From the NCBI GenBank assembly GCA_950295325.1, contig OX485805.1, forward strand, positions 42,618,758-42,682,757: a stretch of 64,000 nucleotides of DNA. Reading direction: 5' to 3'. The notes beneath the pieces were generated by a model, which saw nothing but the letters and a program-made list of their open reading frames with translations, had not been told where the DNA came from and did no database searches. Shown piece after piece: positions 36,401 to 47,644 of the stretch (within the stretch, counting starts at the first letter, position 1; each line of letters opens with the position of its first letter). This DNA comes from Polytrichum commune (lineage: Eukaryota > Streptophyta > Polytrichopsida > Polytrichales > Polytrichaceae). The translations under genes were made by a program, and so were the position numbers.

Positions 36401-37400
36401 TTAAGCTTACAACGAATGACATTTAAGATTTATTTCTTATTAAGGTGGTTCTATTTGGTGAATTGAGGGAAATTCCAAATCATTTAGAGACAATGAGACA
36501 TGAGGAGTTACCATAAAAAACTAAGATAAAAGGCCAATTTGTGGCCAATTTGTTAATTTAAATAAACAATAAAATAAGTATGATGATTAGGGAATTTATT
36601 TTATCTAATTAGCAATTGCAAATGACGTAATGATGCAAATAAGGTTCAAGATTGGAATCGAGATGTAAAATTTGCGGGAGATGAAAATGAAGATACTCTT
36701 TCCTTTCAAGGATCACATGAGTTGTCCAAATTGTGTTGACAATTGGACGCCGAATATTGTAGTTTCAGGTCTAATTCCACTTAAAATAATTATCTCGAAA
36801 ATGAATTTGTCACACATTGTTCTCATACCTATGAGTTGGGACCCTACATGTAGAACTTACATTTTGGCAACCAAAGTGTCGAGCTGAATGGCCCACTCCC
36901 ACAATTGAAAGCCTCGTCATCTACCACTCATACATTGTAGGTTGAAAGCCAATCCAATATATTGGTTATTGAAAGAAAATCTTTAGATGGGTTCAAACCC
37001 AACAAATTTTTGAAAACTAAAAATTGTTGTCAAATTTTCATCAATTCAGTTTGTTCACTAGTAATTGAAACATGATTGATTATGCGCATTGTTCCATTTT
37101 TTTGATTTAAGAGGAACACCCTACTTTGTGTACAAGTGGAGTGGAGTAGAATAACAATGTCCACAATGCATGTGAAATATGTAAAATTAAGATGAAGCCC
37201 CATAGTTCTCTTGTATATGTTTGTACATAAGTCATGCAGAGAGAGAAAAACTTCGGTCTCCGGAGGAGACCGACATGAATTAAGTGTCTGTTCGATCCAC
37301 CCCCAATCCGATGCCCACATGACAAAGGTATGGAAGTAAAGATCTACTCCCCTCTTTCGAGAGTAGACACTATAGTCACAAGTAACCAGTAACAAGGACC
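33477..37400. other. Gene-free region with CCGAT/CCGGC-rich stretches
   Basis: About 3.9 kb without a supported gene. Two stretches (33950-34125 and 34425-34580) are dotted with CCGAT, CCGGC and 'caattagc' words and look like diverged relatives of each other. An open frame around 34795-35088 starts at TTG and matches nothing I recognise. Confidence 0.35.
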
Positions 37401-37479
37401 AAAATGGTTAGTGTTTTAGGTATCATTAATATGGGTTTGGTCACCGGGTCCCTAGTTCATTATTGATTACTCGAATGAA

Positions 37480-37890
37480 GTAGCTTTGGTTTTAGTATTT
37501 GTTTAGCTTTGACTATGGGGGGTCTAGTGTTTGGGGTAGCGGTTGGTGGTTCTCTATTATTCTTTTGTGGAGGAGGATAGACATAGCATATTTTATAGCG
37601 ATAGTATTGAAGTTTTGAAAGGTATTTTTAATGGTGGGCATAGGTATTTTGAAGTTATTTTCGAGTGATTTCATTGATGGAATGTGTGTAGTGGCTCTGG
37701 CGCCTGCAGTAATGATAATAAGGGGATCGACTTTCCACCCTCTAGCAACAATGCTAGCGATTAATGGTCTATATTTGTTATTTTTTGCTTCGAGTGTTTA
37801 TGGTGAGAATTTGTCATTGTAGTATGTGAATTCGATAAATTGTATAGTGAGATTGGGGTCAATGTCCGTGGGGGGGTCACTTTGGTATGG
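37480..37890 (-). pseudogene. LINE retrotransposon fragment (downstream of RT domain)
   Basis: The reverse strand reads as a decayed C-terminal part of a plant LINE polyprotein, with the segment VARGWKVDPLIIITAGARAT followed by THIPSMKSLENNFKIP in one frame. Stop codons interrupt it. It resembles the region that follows the reverse transcriptase domain in elements like the one at 43140-46420, but here stands alone. No ends or poly-A tail were located. Confidence 0.55.
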
Positions 37891-37899
37891 TAAACCTTT

Positions 37900-40130
37900 A
37901 ACACAAAGGATGTCAGGTCTAAATCTTGAGTTACACATAAGTCATGCAAAAATACTTCGAATCTTAAACTGCATTTGAAGATGAAATTATAACTCCAAAC
38001 ATGTTACTCTTCAATTGGTGCCATCTAAGATTAGTGTCATCTCTTGCAAGTCTCTCTTTTCATCTTAATATGTGCAATTCAAATTTGATTTTTGTTGGGG
38101 ACACAGACCTAGTTCTACATACTCTTGCAATTTCAAATTAACCCATATTCCTTGGTGACAAATAAGAATGAACTTTGGTACAAGATGAGCCTCGTGCTCT
38201 GCTACTATCTTAACGATCATCTACCAACAATTATTTACACACCCCGCTGTGAAGATTATAAAATTTCTATATTTTACCAAATGTAAATGTATGTAGAAAT
38301 AACTTCGACAAAACATGTCTAGATTTTCTAATCTTAATATTCATGTACCTTTAGGAGTATTTTAATCTGAATGGACTCATAAAGTACAACATAGGTGTCT
38401 AATTAAGAAAAGTGATCACACAAGGCCCACCTACTATTCAAGTTGTTTTTGTTACACTGTCATTATATTGTAGGGGTTCATTTCCTCCACACACTTTTGA
38501 GTAGCAAATGTTGCACCTCACTTATTAACATATGTACAATTAAATGAAGCACTATTATTATGCACGCACATATATTTGAGTGCTATATGGCAAGGTACGA
38601 TGAAATTGGACTATGTGCTCAAAAAATGATTATACTATTTTGGGTTCAACAATGGATCCTTAAAGAACCAAGAGTGTTTTTACATGGGTAACATGACAAA
38701 ATACATGACACCCCCAAAGAACAATTAATTGATATTCGATATGATGAAATATATTATATCAGTTTTTAGCACGAGTTATTGAATAGAGGAGGTGAAAAAA
38801 AAAGTCAAACCTGATACAAATGATTAGATATACATAGTATGTACTTGAGTCTAGGTTATTTACACAAACTCAAATGTCCCTAATGATCCACTCTACAAAT
38901 ATGTATGCTCCAATTGAAGCAATGGTTGTGATATATAGACTAATCTTGGATATTATCATTTTTGTCACTCATAGCTAGAAACATCGGTAAGTAATACATA
39001 GCCCCTATGTATGACATCTTCGAGCTCATATAGGGCCTTCGGACCACTAAGGGTAAAAACAATCGAGAGGGCTACATGATCTCTAAAAGAGAAAGAAGGA
39101 CCTTCACCTTGACCTCGTATATCTTTTGCGTCGCGACTCCAATTTTGGTACTCGAACAACAACCTTCATAAGTAGACGGGTCTTTAGTGGCTCGTTTTCT
39201 TAATCGGACCTTACATTTGACTGGTTTGTGCTTCGGTGAGGATCAAAAAGCAAACATCAAAAAGACATGTGTTCAAAAGAGATTGGACTATTTTTTTCAA
39301 ATAATAATAACTACTCTACACTCAACAATGAACACAATTGAAAGGACCTATGTATCTAGTTAAGAAATCAACAAACAAACATGCACTTCCGATAACCATA
39401 ACAACATCATAAAATGTCCGATTTTCAATCCGGTTTGTGCATATCTTTCGTTGTAGATTTGGTAATGCAACATGAGTTTTTATGGGCATGAATCTAATCG
39501 CTAGAGGTTAGAGACCAAATTACACCCAAATTACTCCTTATTTTGTTATCGCTAACGGAAGGAGACAATCACAAAGCCATAACAACAAGTCAAAAGCTTA
39601 CATGGAAGCAAAAGTGTCTGTTCTAGGCCTGCATAAGGTGTCCTTAAAGGACAGTCGTTCTTTCGTGCCTAGTACTTCCTACATGCATCATGTACGAATT
39701 TGATCATGGAACGTACTACATGTGGCGAGGACAGACTTCTGCTAAACACTTGATAGTTTGAATAGTTTAGTGTTAGTACTAGGCTGGAGATATTGATGAT
39801 TCAATATTGAATTATATCATATAAGTTACTTTCTACCAAACAAGTGGACGTTGTTTTATTGCAAGATAAGAGTACAACCAACTAGAGAAAAGTTTATGAG
39901 GTATGCGGGGATGTCAGGTGGCTTGTTCTTCGTTTTCTATTGATCGACTTTACCTCTTGTAGTTTGTGTGCCATTAGCCAATGTATGATGCCACATCAAG
40001 AGATATGGGATGGAAGATTGGGCCTTCACTTGCTTTGGTTATGGTTATCGTAAGTGCATGTTTGTTGATTCCTTAACTAGATACATCATGAGCAATGAAC
40101 CGGTTGAAGGTCAAGACTTTAAGAAAAATA
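37900..40130. other. Gene-free region with R1-like debris
   Basis: About 2.2 kb. Partial R1-like sequence at about 38560-38660 and 39225-39365. A somewhat GC-richer minus-strand open frame (38965-39162) has no recognised homology. Confidence 0.35.
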
Positions 40131-40830
40131 CTAGTCGTTTCATAGGAATGTGTGGAATATACCTCAAATAATAAACAAAAAACAGACGGATCACAACATG
40201 TAACTGGTTGGACTTGGAAACACTAGGATTTTGACCGATTATGCCCAAATATCTCCCTGGACATTGGTCATGGGTTCTCCCAATCATGTTCGCTATCGAA
40301 TGTGGAGTAGTTAATAGAATTCGAAGATGTAGTCCAATCTCTTTGAGACATGTGTCTTTGAAACCAGTCGTTTTAGAGGAATTTGTGGAATATACCTCAA
40401 ATAATAAACAAAAACAGACGGATCACAACATGTAACTGGTTGGACTTGGAAACACTAGGATTTTGACCGATTATGCCCAAATATCTCCCTGGACATTGGT
40501 CATGGGTTCTCCCAATCATGTTCGCTATCGAATGTGGAGTAGTTAATAGAATTCGAAGATGTAGTCCAATCTCTTTGAGACATGTGTCTTTGAAACCAGT
40601 CGTTTTAGAGGAATTTGTGGAATATACCTCAAATAATAAAGAAAAAACATATGGATCACAACATGTAACCAGTTGGACTTGGAAACACTAGGATTTTTGA
40701 CCGATTATGTCCAAAAAATTCCCCGGTCATTGGTCATGGGTTCTCCCAATTATGTTCACTATGGAACGTGGAGTAGTTATGATGCAGTCCAAACTCTTTG
40801 AAACACATGTCTTTATGATGTTTGTTGGCT
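40131..40830. repeat. 232-bp tandem array, three units
   Basis: Units start near 40131, 40362 and 40594. The first two are nearly identical: the stretch 'atgcccaaatatctccctgg' recurs exactly 232 bp apart at 40241 and 40473. The third is more diverged. Each unit combines a segment also found at 23280-23350 and 23760-23870 ('aatataccYcaa...gatcacaacatgtaactggttggacttgg') with a segment like the right half of R1 ('gtagtccaatctctttgagacatgtgtcttt'). High identity indicates recent amplification. Confidence 0.9.
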
Positions 40831-40968
40831 CTGTCCTGAGGACACAAACGATGCATCGACTTCTCTCTTTCTCGAATCTGTAGACCAAATTTCCAAACTA
40901 GTTTGCGTTCACACTTGGGCACGAGTAAATTTTCCCTGTTTTATTTTTTGATATTGGATGAGAAATAA

Positions 40969-41226
40969 ATGGAGGATAGATTAACATCATCGCCCCATCG
41001 TCTTACACCAGGACAAGCGCGGGAAGCAACATTCTTTGTGGCTTTCAAACCCAGAAGCCCCAGTGGTACTAAAAGCTTCCAGCGAACTCTAAGCAATCTC
41101 CTCTCCGACTCAGACCCTCGTCATATGCATATCACATTTTCATCACCCATGTGCAACATCGATTCAGACATTCACGTGTTTGAAGCAGGCTCACGAGAAT
41201 TGCACAGATTCTTGGGGTGGAAGTAG
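40969..41226 (+). CDS. Hypothetical small open reading frame (85 aa)
   Basis: ATG-initiated frame of 85 codons ending in TAG. It is more GC-rich than its flanks and has normal-looking composition (internal segment LTPGQAREATFFVAFKPRSP, ending RELHRFLGWK). I recognise no domain, signal peptide or membrane segment. It could be an exon or captured fragment of a host gene, or chance. It lies between the 232-bp array and the 901-bp transposon. Confidence 0.2.
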   Translation: MEDRLTSSPHRLTPGQAREATFFVAFKPRSPSGTKSFQRTLSNLLSDSDPRHMHITFSSPMCNIDSDIHVFEAGSRELHRFLGWK

Positions 41227-42131
41227 TTCCGAAGAAAGAAGTTACCACAACCGTGCAAAATTAGGTCTAGGTAGTTTTGTAGGCTGCTAAATATAACCCA
41301 CTCATACAAGCACTTAGAACAACATGATGGCAAGTAATCCGTCTCATCACCATCATAGCATGCGTTTAGAGGAGCTATTCACGAACAACTTATGAAAGAC
41401 TTTGAGAGACTCGAACTACCCAAAAATGAGATCAAAACAACTCGTGAAACAAATACATCAGATTGCCATTAAATACCTCACATGCCTAATACTGAATAAA
41501 AGGAAACTAGACAACAAACAACCCCCCATAGACCCCCCCCCCCAGATGTAAGGTCCCACACATGTTAAACTAAAGGAGCGCACCTTCTGAGAGGGAGGAC
41601 GCTTGGTTAACCATGAACATGGTATAGAGCAATGGGCTCCCATTCACGTCGGTGTATAAACTAAACCATGATGTTACTTTTATTTTTGTTTATAGTCTTG
41701 TGGATTTTCTCGTTGTCCTTACAAGGTCAAGAGCCTCTCGTGCATTTCTTTTCCCATTTGCATTTAGGTGATGATCTTGCCACAATCATGCAATGGAAAT
41801 CTACCGACTGTTGGCTAACAATTGTGAATTTTAATGGTTGGATGTAGAGAGACTACGGGCACCACTGGTGTTGGCATGAATGAGGGACACTTCACCTTGA
41901 TCATAGCCGCTAATTCATATGTAAACCCGGAGCGGGTTTACCTGGGTAAGGCTATGGGACAAGTGCTATTGCCTCTTTATTAGAGGTGGTCCCTATAGTG
42001 GTAAATGACACATGCACTAAAGGCCCAGTTGGGGAAATTAGAACTTGTGTTTGCCAATGCTAAATTCTTGAGGGTGGGTGTTACGAGGGCATGTAACATT
42101 GACTCGTTGCAACCTGTGTTGGGTTTGATTC

Positions 42132-43032
42132 AGGCCTCCTTAAATGTGGGATTCTAAAAATAGACCCCACTTTTACCACATTTAAGCCTCGCCAGACCCC
42201 ACTTTTAAGAGAGTGAGACCAAAGCATTGTTCAAAGCATTTTTAAGAGAGCATTGTCCAAAGGTGCAAAACGATGCACTTGGGGTCGATTGCAGTTACAG
42301 GTACACTTGCAGACCTTGTTGTGGACCTCCGCGTCACTATAGTGATCATGCCGAAGAAAAAGTCGAGCCCCTGGCAGCCGGCCTACAAACAAAAACTCGG
42401 GTTGCATGTGACGAACCGTGATGTCAAGACATCCGCAGTTATCGAGGCGGTCTGCTCGTTTTGCAAATACTTTGGGCGGCAAGTCGACATGGCGAACCGG
42501 AAGCGCACCGCACGCGTCACGAACCAGACGTACGGGCCCGATTTCCGCTCTGATGTCATGACCAAACACATGGAGTCACAACACCAGGAGAAATAGAGCG
42601 AGTACTAGACATTGTCGCCGTCTAAACAGCTCAAGTTCTTCGACGGGATCGTGTCGCGCAACAACACGCTACACCGGTACATTGAGATTGACGACGATGA
42701 GCTGACGCTCAAGATTTCAAACGCCGTTGTCGATACGATCATTGGCGAGCTCTTGTTCCGGCCTGAAGACGAGATGGCCGCCCTCGAGCACGATGATGGC
42801 GAGGCTCTCGATCCGAATATCGCTGAATGTGCTGCTCGTCTAATCAAGCTGAAACGCAATTTGAGGCGCCAATTTGACTCTAAATTCTAAAATGGCCCAC
42901 ATGGACCCCATTTTTAGCTGCTAAAAGTTGCTAAAAATGCTAAAAGTGGGGTTTACCACTCTGGACCCCCAATCGACCCCACTTTTAGCTTAAGAGGGCT
43001 AAAAGTGGGGTTTACCACTCTTAAGGAGGCAT
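42132..43032 (+). mobile_element. 901-bp DNA transposon derivative with 10-bp target duplication
   Basis: GGTTTGATTC occurs at 42122-42131 and again at 43033-43042, immediately outside inverted ends: AGGCCTCCTTAAATGTGG on the left and, read inward from the right, ATGCCTCCTTAAGAGTGG. Both arms continue with 'ccccacttttag'-type sequence; the right arm repeats 'ctaaaagtggggtttaccactc' twice. A 9-11-bp target duplication is the hallmark of Mutator-like elements, though the arms here are short. The interior (42270-42890) is GC- and CpG-rich and holds a broken coding sequence, unlike its AT-rich host DNA. Confidence 0.7.
42273..42890 (+). pseudogene. Zinc-finger-like transposon protein remnant with two in-frame amber codons
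   Basis: A single frame from ATG 42273 to TAA 42888-42890 (206 codons) is interrupted only by TAG at 42594-42596 and TAG at 42609-42611. Upstream of the stops, AVCSFCKYFGRQ supplies a Cys-x2-Cys and VMTKHMESQHQEK supplies a His-rich second half, resembling a BED/C2H2-type finger. After the stops comes SPSKQLKFFDG, an acidic stretch around IEIDDDE, and a basic end (LIKLKRNLRRQF). No catalytic transposase core is visible in this length, so it is probably a deletion derivative. Transition mutations at TGG and CAG codons would explain the stops (inference). Confidence 0.6.
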
Positions 43033-43139
43033 GGTTTGATTCCCATTGGTGGACATTTGGGGGTTTGGCTATCCCTTTATTTAAGTTAACTGTGTGAGTT
43101 AGAGCAACGATCTTGACAAAACATGAATTTGATGAACTG

Positions 43140-46100
43140 TAGGCTCGAGTTTTGGGTGGTATAGTGTGGGGTTTTCTCCGGGGAGGTGGTGGAGATTACT
43201 AAGATGTCAAGTTTGAGTCTAGCAAGGCATTTGCATGGTCATGTAGAGCAAAGGCACGTGTATAGCCATGGAGGGCTTGTGTTATATGGGGAGCTTCCAA
43301 GGTGGGTATCGGGATTCATTAGGAACGTGTCTCTTGTTGAGGAGAGGGAAAGAAGAAATTTGTGTATTGGCCATACAACTTTGTTGTGTATGCTTGTTCG
43401 TGTACATAGAGAGTAGGTGGAGGCATGTGTCATTTCTTGTAGTGGACAAAGGTTGTAGAGGGGGGGGGGGGGGGAGGGGAATTGGGTAGGCCAGATGGTG
43501 TGTTTTCTTTGATTGCCATGTATTGACCGTATCATAGTTTGAGGGTTTGTGTGATTTGGGTATTTGTGCATCGGGGCGCATGCAAACCAAAAGTGGTTGG
43601 ACAGGGAAGAGTGAACCGACGGGTTCTTAAACGAGTTTGCTACATGTGGGTATTGGGGGAGTATGGTAGTTGTGAGTTGGCGTGCATATCCCTTCCATAT
43701 GTAGGGTTTGAGGTGTCTGATGGGTGTAATGTGGTTTTATGTAAGGATTTTGAAGTGCTTGAAGGGGATGGTATATTCGGTGTGGATGGGGGGGGGGTAA
43801 TGTTTGGAGGGGGTTTGTTAGCACCGTATTTGCCAAGTTTATCAACAACTTCATTCCCCAATATGCTTAAGTGTGCGCATATTTTTGGAGTGTGAGGGTG
43901 GTTGTGTTGGGAGGAGGGTGGGTGGTGGGGTATTTGGGTTGTGGTTGTGTGTAGAATGAGGTTGGGATGGGCAAGGGGAGAGGGTGGTATCCAAAGTAAT
44001 AGGTGGGGGTTGGGGCGTATTTCCATTTTTTAGATAGATTGACCTTTGTGGGTGTGTCCAATGGGGTGGGGGTTTTGTGTGAGGATATGTCTATTAGGTG
44101 TAATGTGGCTTTGAGGCAATATTTGAATATTCCAACAAAAATTGGGATAATGGCAAAGCTCCTAAATTGGTGTATACAGAGGATCATGACTATTTTGGGT
44201 TTGGTTGTGGCTAGGTGTTTTGGGAAACATGTATGGGGGTTGTATGCGAGGATGTGTGGGTCGAGGTGGGCGTATGCATGGGTGTCTGGGTGGGGGCGGG
44301 TGAGGGGATGTCTTTTGTTGTACACAATATTTGTGTAGTAAGAATAGGATGGTAAGGGCCTCGGGGTTGCGTGCCCCACCATTCTAGCTTAATGTAGTGC
44401 TTTGATTGTAGCTTGAGAGTTTGGAGGGTGAGCTAGGCCCCTCCCCACTCATTAGGTGGAGTATACGTTGTCGTGAGATCCAAATATTGCGTCTCATGAG
44501 TAGGGGAGTGGGCTAGAGTAGTATGGGTGGGTGAGTGAGAATGAGTCTATGAGGAATGCTAGTATGGAGGAGGGCATTGTGTTGAGGTCCATGGCTTGTT
44601 TGAGTATTGTAGGGTTGGTAGGGAGGGGGGGGGGGGAGGCCGGATATGTATCTTTGGGTTAGCCATGTTAATTTAGTTAGGAAATATTGGAGTAGAGGGT
44701 CGGGTGTTGGGGTGAATGAGGAATTGTAGTGTTGTTTATATTGGCTCCAGAGCCATTGGATGCGTGTAGTGGAGTATTTGTGGTGGGTGGAGCATGTGGA
44801 TGTGTAGAGACATGCTATGGGGAAGAGATGTGGAGGGTGGGTGTTGTGGTTTTTATATCCGTGTTGGGGTTGCATTATGTCGTGTCCATATAGATGTGTA
44901 GGACATGGATTGGTTTTCAACGAAGTGGTTGTCTTTATATTGGGGTTGTTGGTAGTGATTGTGATGTATTTTGTGCAAGTGGCCGCGTGTGGTTTGAGTG
45001 TAGGGCCGGGTGAGGAGGTGGGTGTTGTGGGTTGGGTCGAAGTCTTATGGGTGCCAAAAAGGTTTTCTTTAGGTTCTCATGTGTATGTTGAATTTGAGTA
45101 GCCTTTCCAATGATATAGGTACATATGTTTTGATTTGGTGATTCCATTGGAATTTAGTTTGTAGTCTATGCGAACACAACAAATGGCTTCTATGACACAT
45201 GATTGGGAGTCAAGGTCCTAGGGTTGGGGGGTGTTGAGGGAGAAATGTGGATGGGAGTTGGTTGGTGGTGTGTTGATGTGAGGTGGTTACTGGTTAGGGA
45301 GTTGCGGGGTTGTGTCTGGTGGTGGAGATGTGGGTGGGAGTTGGAACTTGAGCCAAGTGGCTTGATATTCGGGAGGAGGGTGAGGTTATTGCGTTTGTGG
45401 GCACATGGAGGTGTGCAATGGGTTTGGCATTTGTGGTGTATGTGACAACAAAAAGAGTTTACGGGCATGTGCAAGTGTTTGCTGGCTAAGTTTTGTGCAT
45501 TGTTTGGAATTTGAAGGTTTTCGGGGTCATGATTTGTGCACAAGTGGAGTCCCTATGTCTACCTTGTTACGACTTCACCTCAAGAGTGAATTATATCTTG
45601 GATCGTGGCGAGGCGTTGGGTGAAGAGGGTCTTGAGGAGTTTTGGGTGTGCCATTTGTTTAGTTTCTTCTAGGCGAGCAATGGAGTCGGGGTGGTTCTAA
45701 AGTTGTTCAAAAGGGGATGGGCGGTATGGGATATCGAATATGTTTGTTTTCATGCGGATATCAAGTGTTTGCATCATTTGAAAGGAATGTGTAGTGGGGG
45801 GATTTAAACATGTTTTTGGTGTGGATTTTTTAAATGCTCGGAGGCCACCCAATTTATTGGCTATATAGCAGAGGAGTCCATAATATATGAGGCCAAGGCA
45901 ACCAAAATCAATGAGGGCGTTGCTTATTTGAGAGGTGCAAGTATATGCTGGTAGGAAGGAGTAGGCATTAGTACCAAACAAATTTTGGGGGGATTTGGGA
46001 CTATGGCATTGGGGGTGGGGGTGGGGAGTTTACATATTCGTTTGATTAGTTGTGTGATTGCGTGGTCTAGTTTTTTGATGCTCGGTATTGAGAATGGTGT

Positions 46101-46420
46101 TGTGCCGAAGGTGTATTCAACCCCAAGGTAGATGATTGTGTTACTATGTGGAGTTTTTGGCGTATGGTGGCTAGTGATTGGGTTAGGAGGTTTGATTTGG
46201 TCTTAATTTTGTGGAGGGTCACAAATTTTTGAATGGAGCAATTCAAAGAGGGAACTCATGAAAAACTAAGAAGAACCAGAGACTTAAGGTGTCTCCTTGT
46301 ATGGTTCCTCTTGCTATGGGTACGGGTTGGGTTTTTTCGAAGTAGGGCCCAATGCAAGTAGTGGAAGCATTTGTGTAGATATTGCCAATGAGGCTTACCG
46401 CATCAATGGGATATATTGAT
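43140..46420 (-). mobile_element. Decayed LINE (non-LTR retrotransposon) with RT and RNase H remnants
   Basis: The plus strand is strongly G-rich, so the element reads on the minus strand. At about 46400-46250 the reverse-strand translation contains NIYTNASTTCIGPYFEKTQP and RGTIQGDTLSLW, the conserved reverse transcriptase block found in plant LINEs. At about 46130-45700 follow YLGVEYTFGTTPFSIPSIKK-like and FGTNAYSFLPAYTCTSQISN-like segments. Near 43860-43800 LSILGNEVVDKLGKYGA matches the GNE-AD-LAK core of an RNase H domain. Stops and frameshifts are frequent. The 5' endonuclease part is missing. The 3' end is near the 901-bp transposon; precise termini were not found. Confidence 0.7.
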
Positions 46421-47641
46421 TATATATAATCATTTATTTCTTTATTTTTGGGTGATGAATGAGAAACTTCAATCCTTGATGGGCATTAGAGGGGACAGTG
46501 CACAACATCCAATAAATGTTCGGTTATAGGTACATATAGTAGCCATAAATTCGCACAAGCTAAGTGGACAACTGTAGTTCCAATCTTTAGAACAAAGGAC
46601 AGATACTCACAATTCTACCATTTTCTTGTTATGTGGTCCTCGCCTAACCACACACAAATCATATATAAAGTGTCCAACCAAGAAAGAAAAATGATCGAAT
46701 AACACATGCGTACCTTTAGCTCATGCCAAGTTTGGTGACTCAAGACTCACTATGGTGCAGTATAAAGTTAGAATAAATTATTAATGACTTGGAGCATCAA
46801 TATTTTGTTTTATTGGTAAACAATTTGGGCACAAATTGAAATGATGCATCAAACTTGAAAGAGTAAAAAGCAACCATAAATATATAACCCCCTCCATTCG
46901 AGCCGCAAGCTTGAAAAGTGTGTCTCTAGTGAGTTAGCTTTGAAAGAAATTTGGATAAGACAAATATACCCGGATCTCATTGAGATGCTTGCTTAGAGCC
47001 TACAAAACGAGAGGTTGTGACTTCGGAGCGGTTCTTTCAAAGCAACCACTCGCGGAGTTTGCTCCTAACTTAGAGATTGAAAAAACTTTGGGTGGCCAAG
47101 AGAATAAGTACCCATGCAATAATTACCAACTAAAATAGGCACCAACCATCTAAATTAAGATACAACCAATGATGGGTGTAGCGTTGCATGCAATTTCATT
47201 AGCATCAAACGCCCACACATTGTTATTTGGTTTGGGCGATAATTAATGCATGTTTTTTTAAAGAGATTTGTCACATGTCTTCATCACATTGTTTGAAACC
47301 GTGTAGAATCCCATGTGTAAATTATGTTTTGGCATCGAAAGACTTCCTCCACCAAATAGTGTTGTATGGAATCTCTCGATGTTTGTGGAATGTACATCGT
47401 TGAAGCCACATGTATTGTAGAGAGAGAGAAGTAGCATATTGTCTTCCAAAAAATACTTTCCCAAAAACTTTAGCCAATGGCCATGGAGCTATTCACCGAA
47501 ATTGGTGAACTTAGTCATTACATTGAAGTTATTTGTAAAGTCCTCTACTAGGGAGGGAAAAAGGCGTCCTCACCCTCAATCTTTGTTGTTAATTGGATCC
47601 TGTGTAAAATTGGGGTGTAAATTGACCCCCTTCCCCTAACC
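46421..47641. other. Gene-free AT-rich region
   Basis: About 1.2 kb between the LINE and the PIF-like element. No supported gene or repeat pair. Confidence 0.4.
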
Positions 47642-47644
47642 TAA

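Noticed and set aside
43239-45543. Several proline/histidine/threonine-rich minus-strand frames
   Set aside because: They fall inside the C-rich strand of the decayed LINE. Only the short segments matching RT and RNase H are meaningful.
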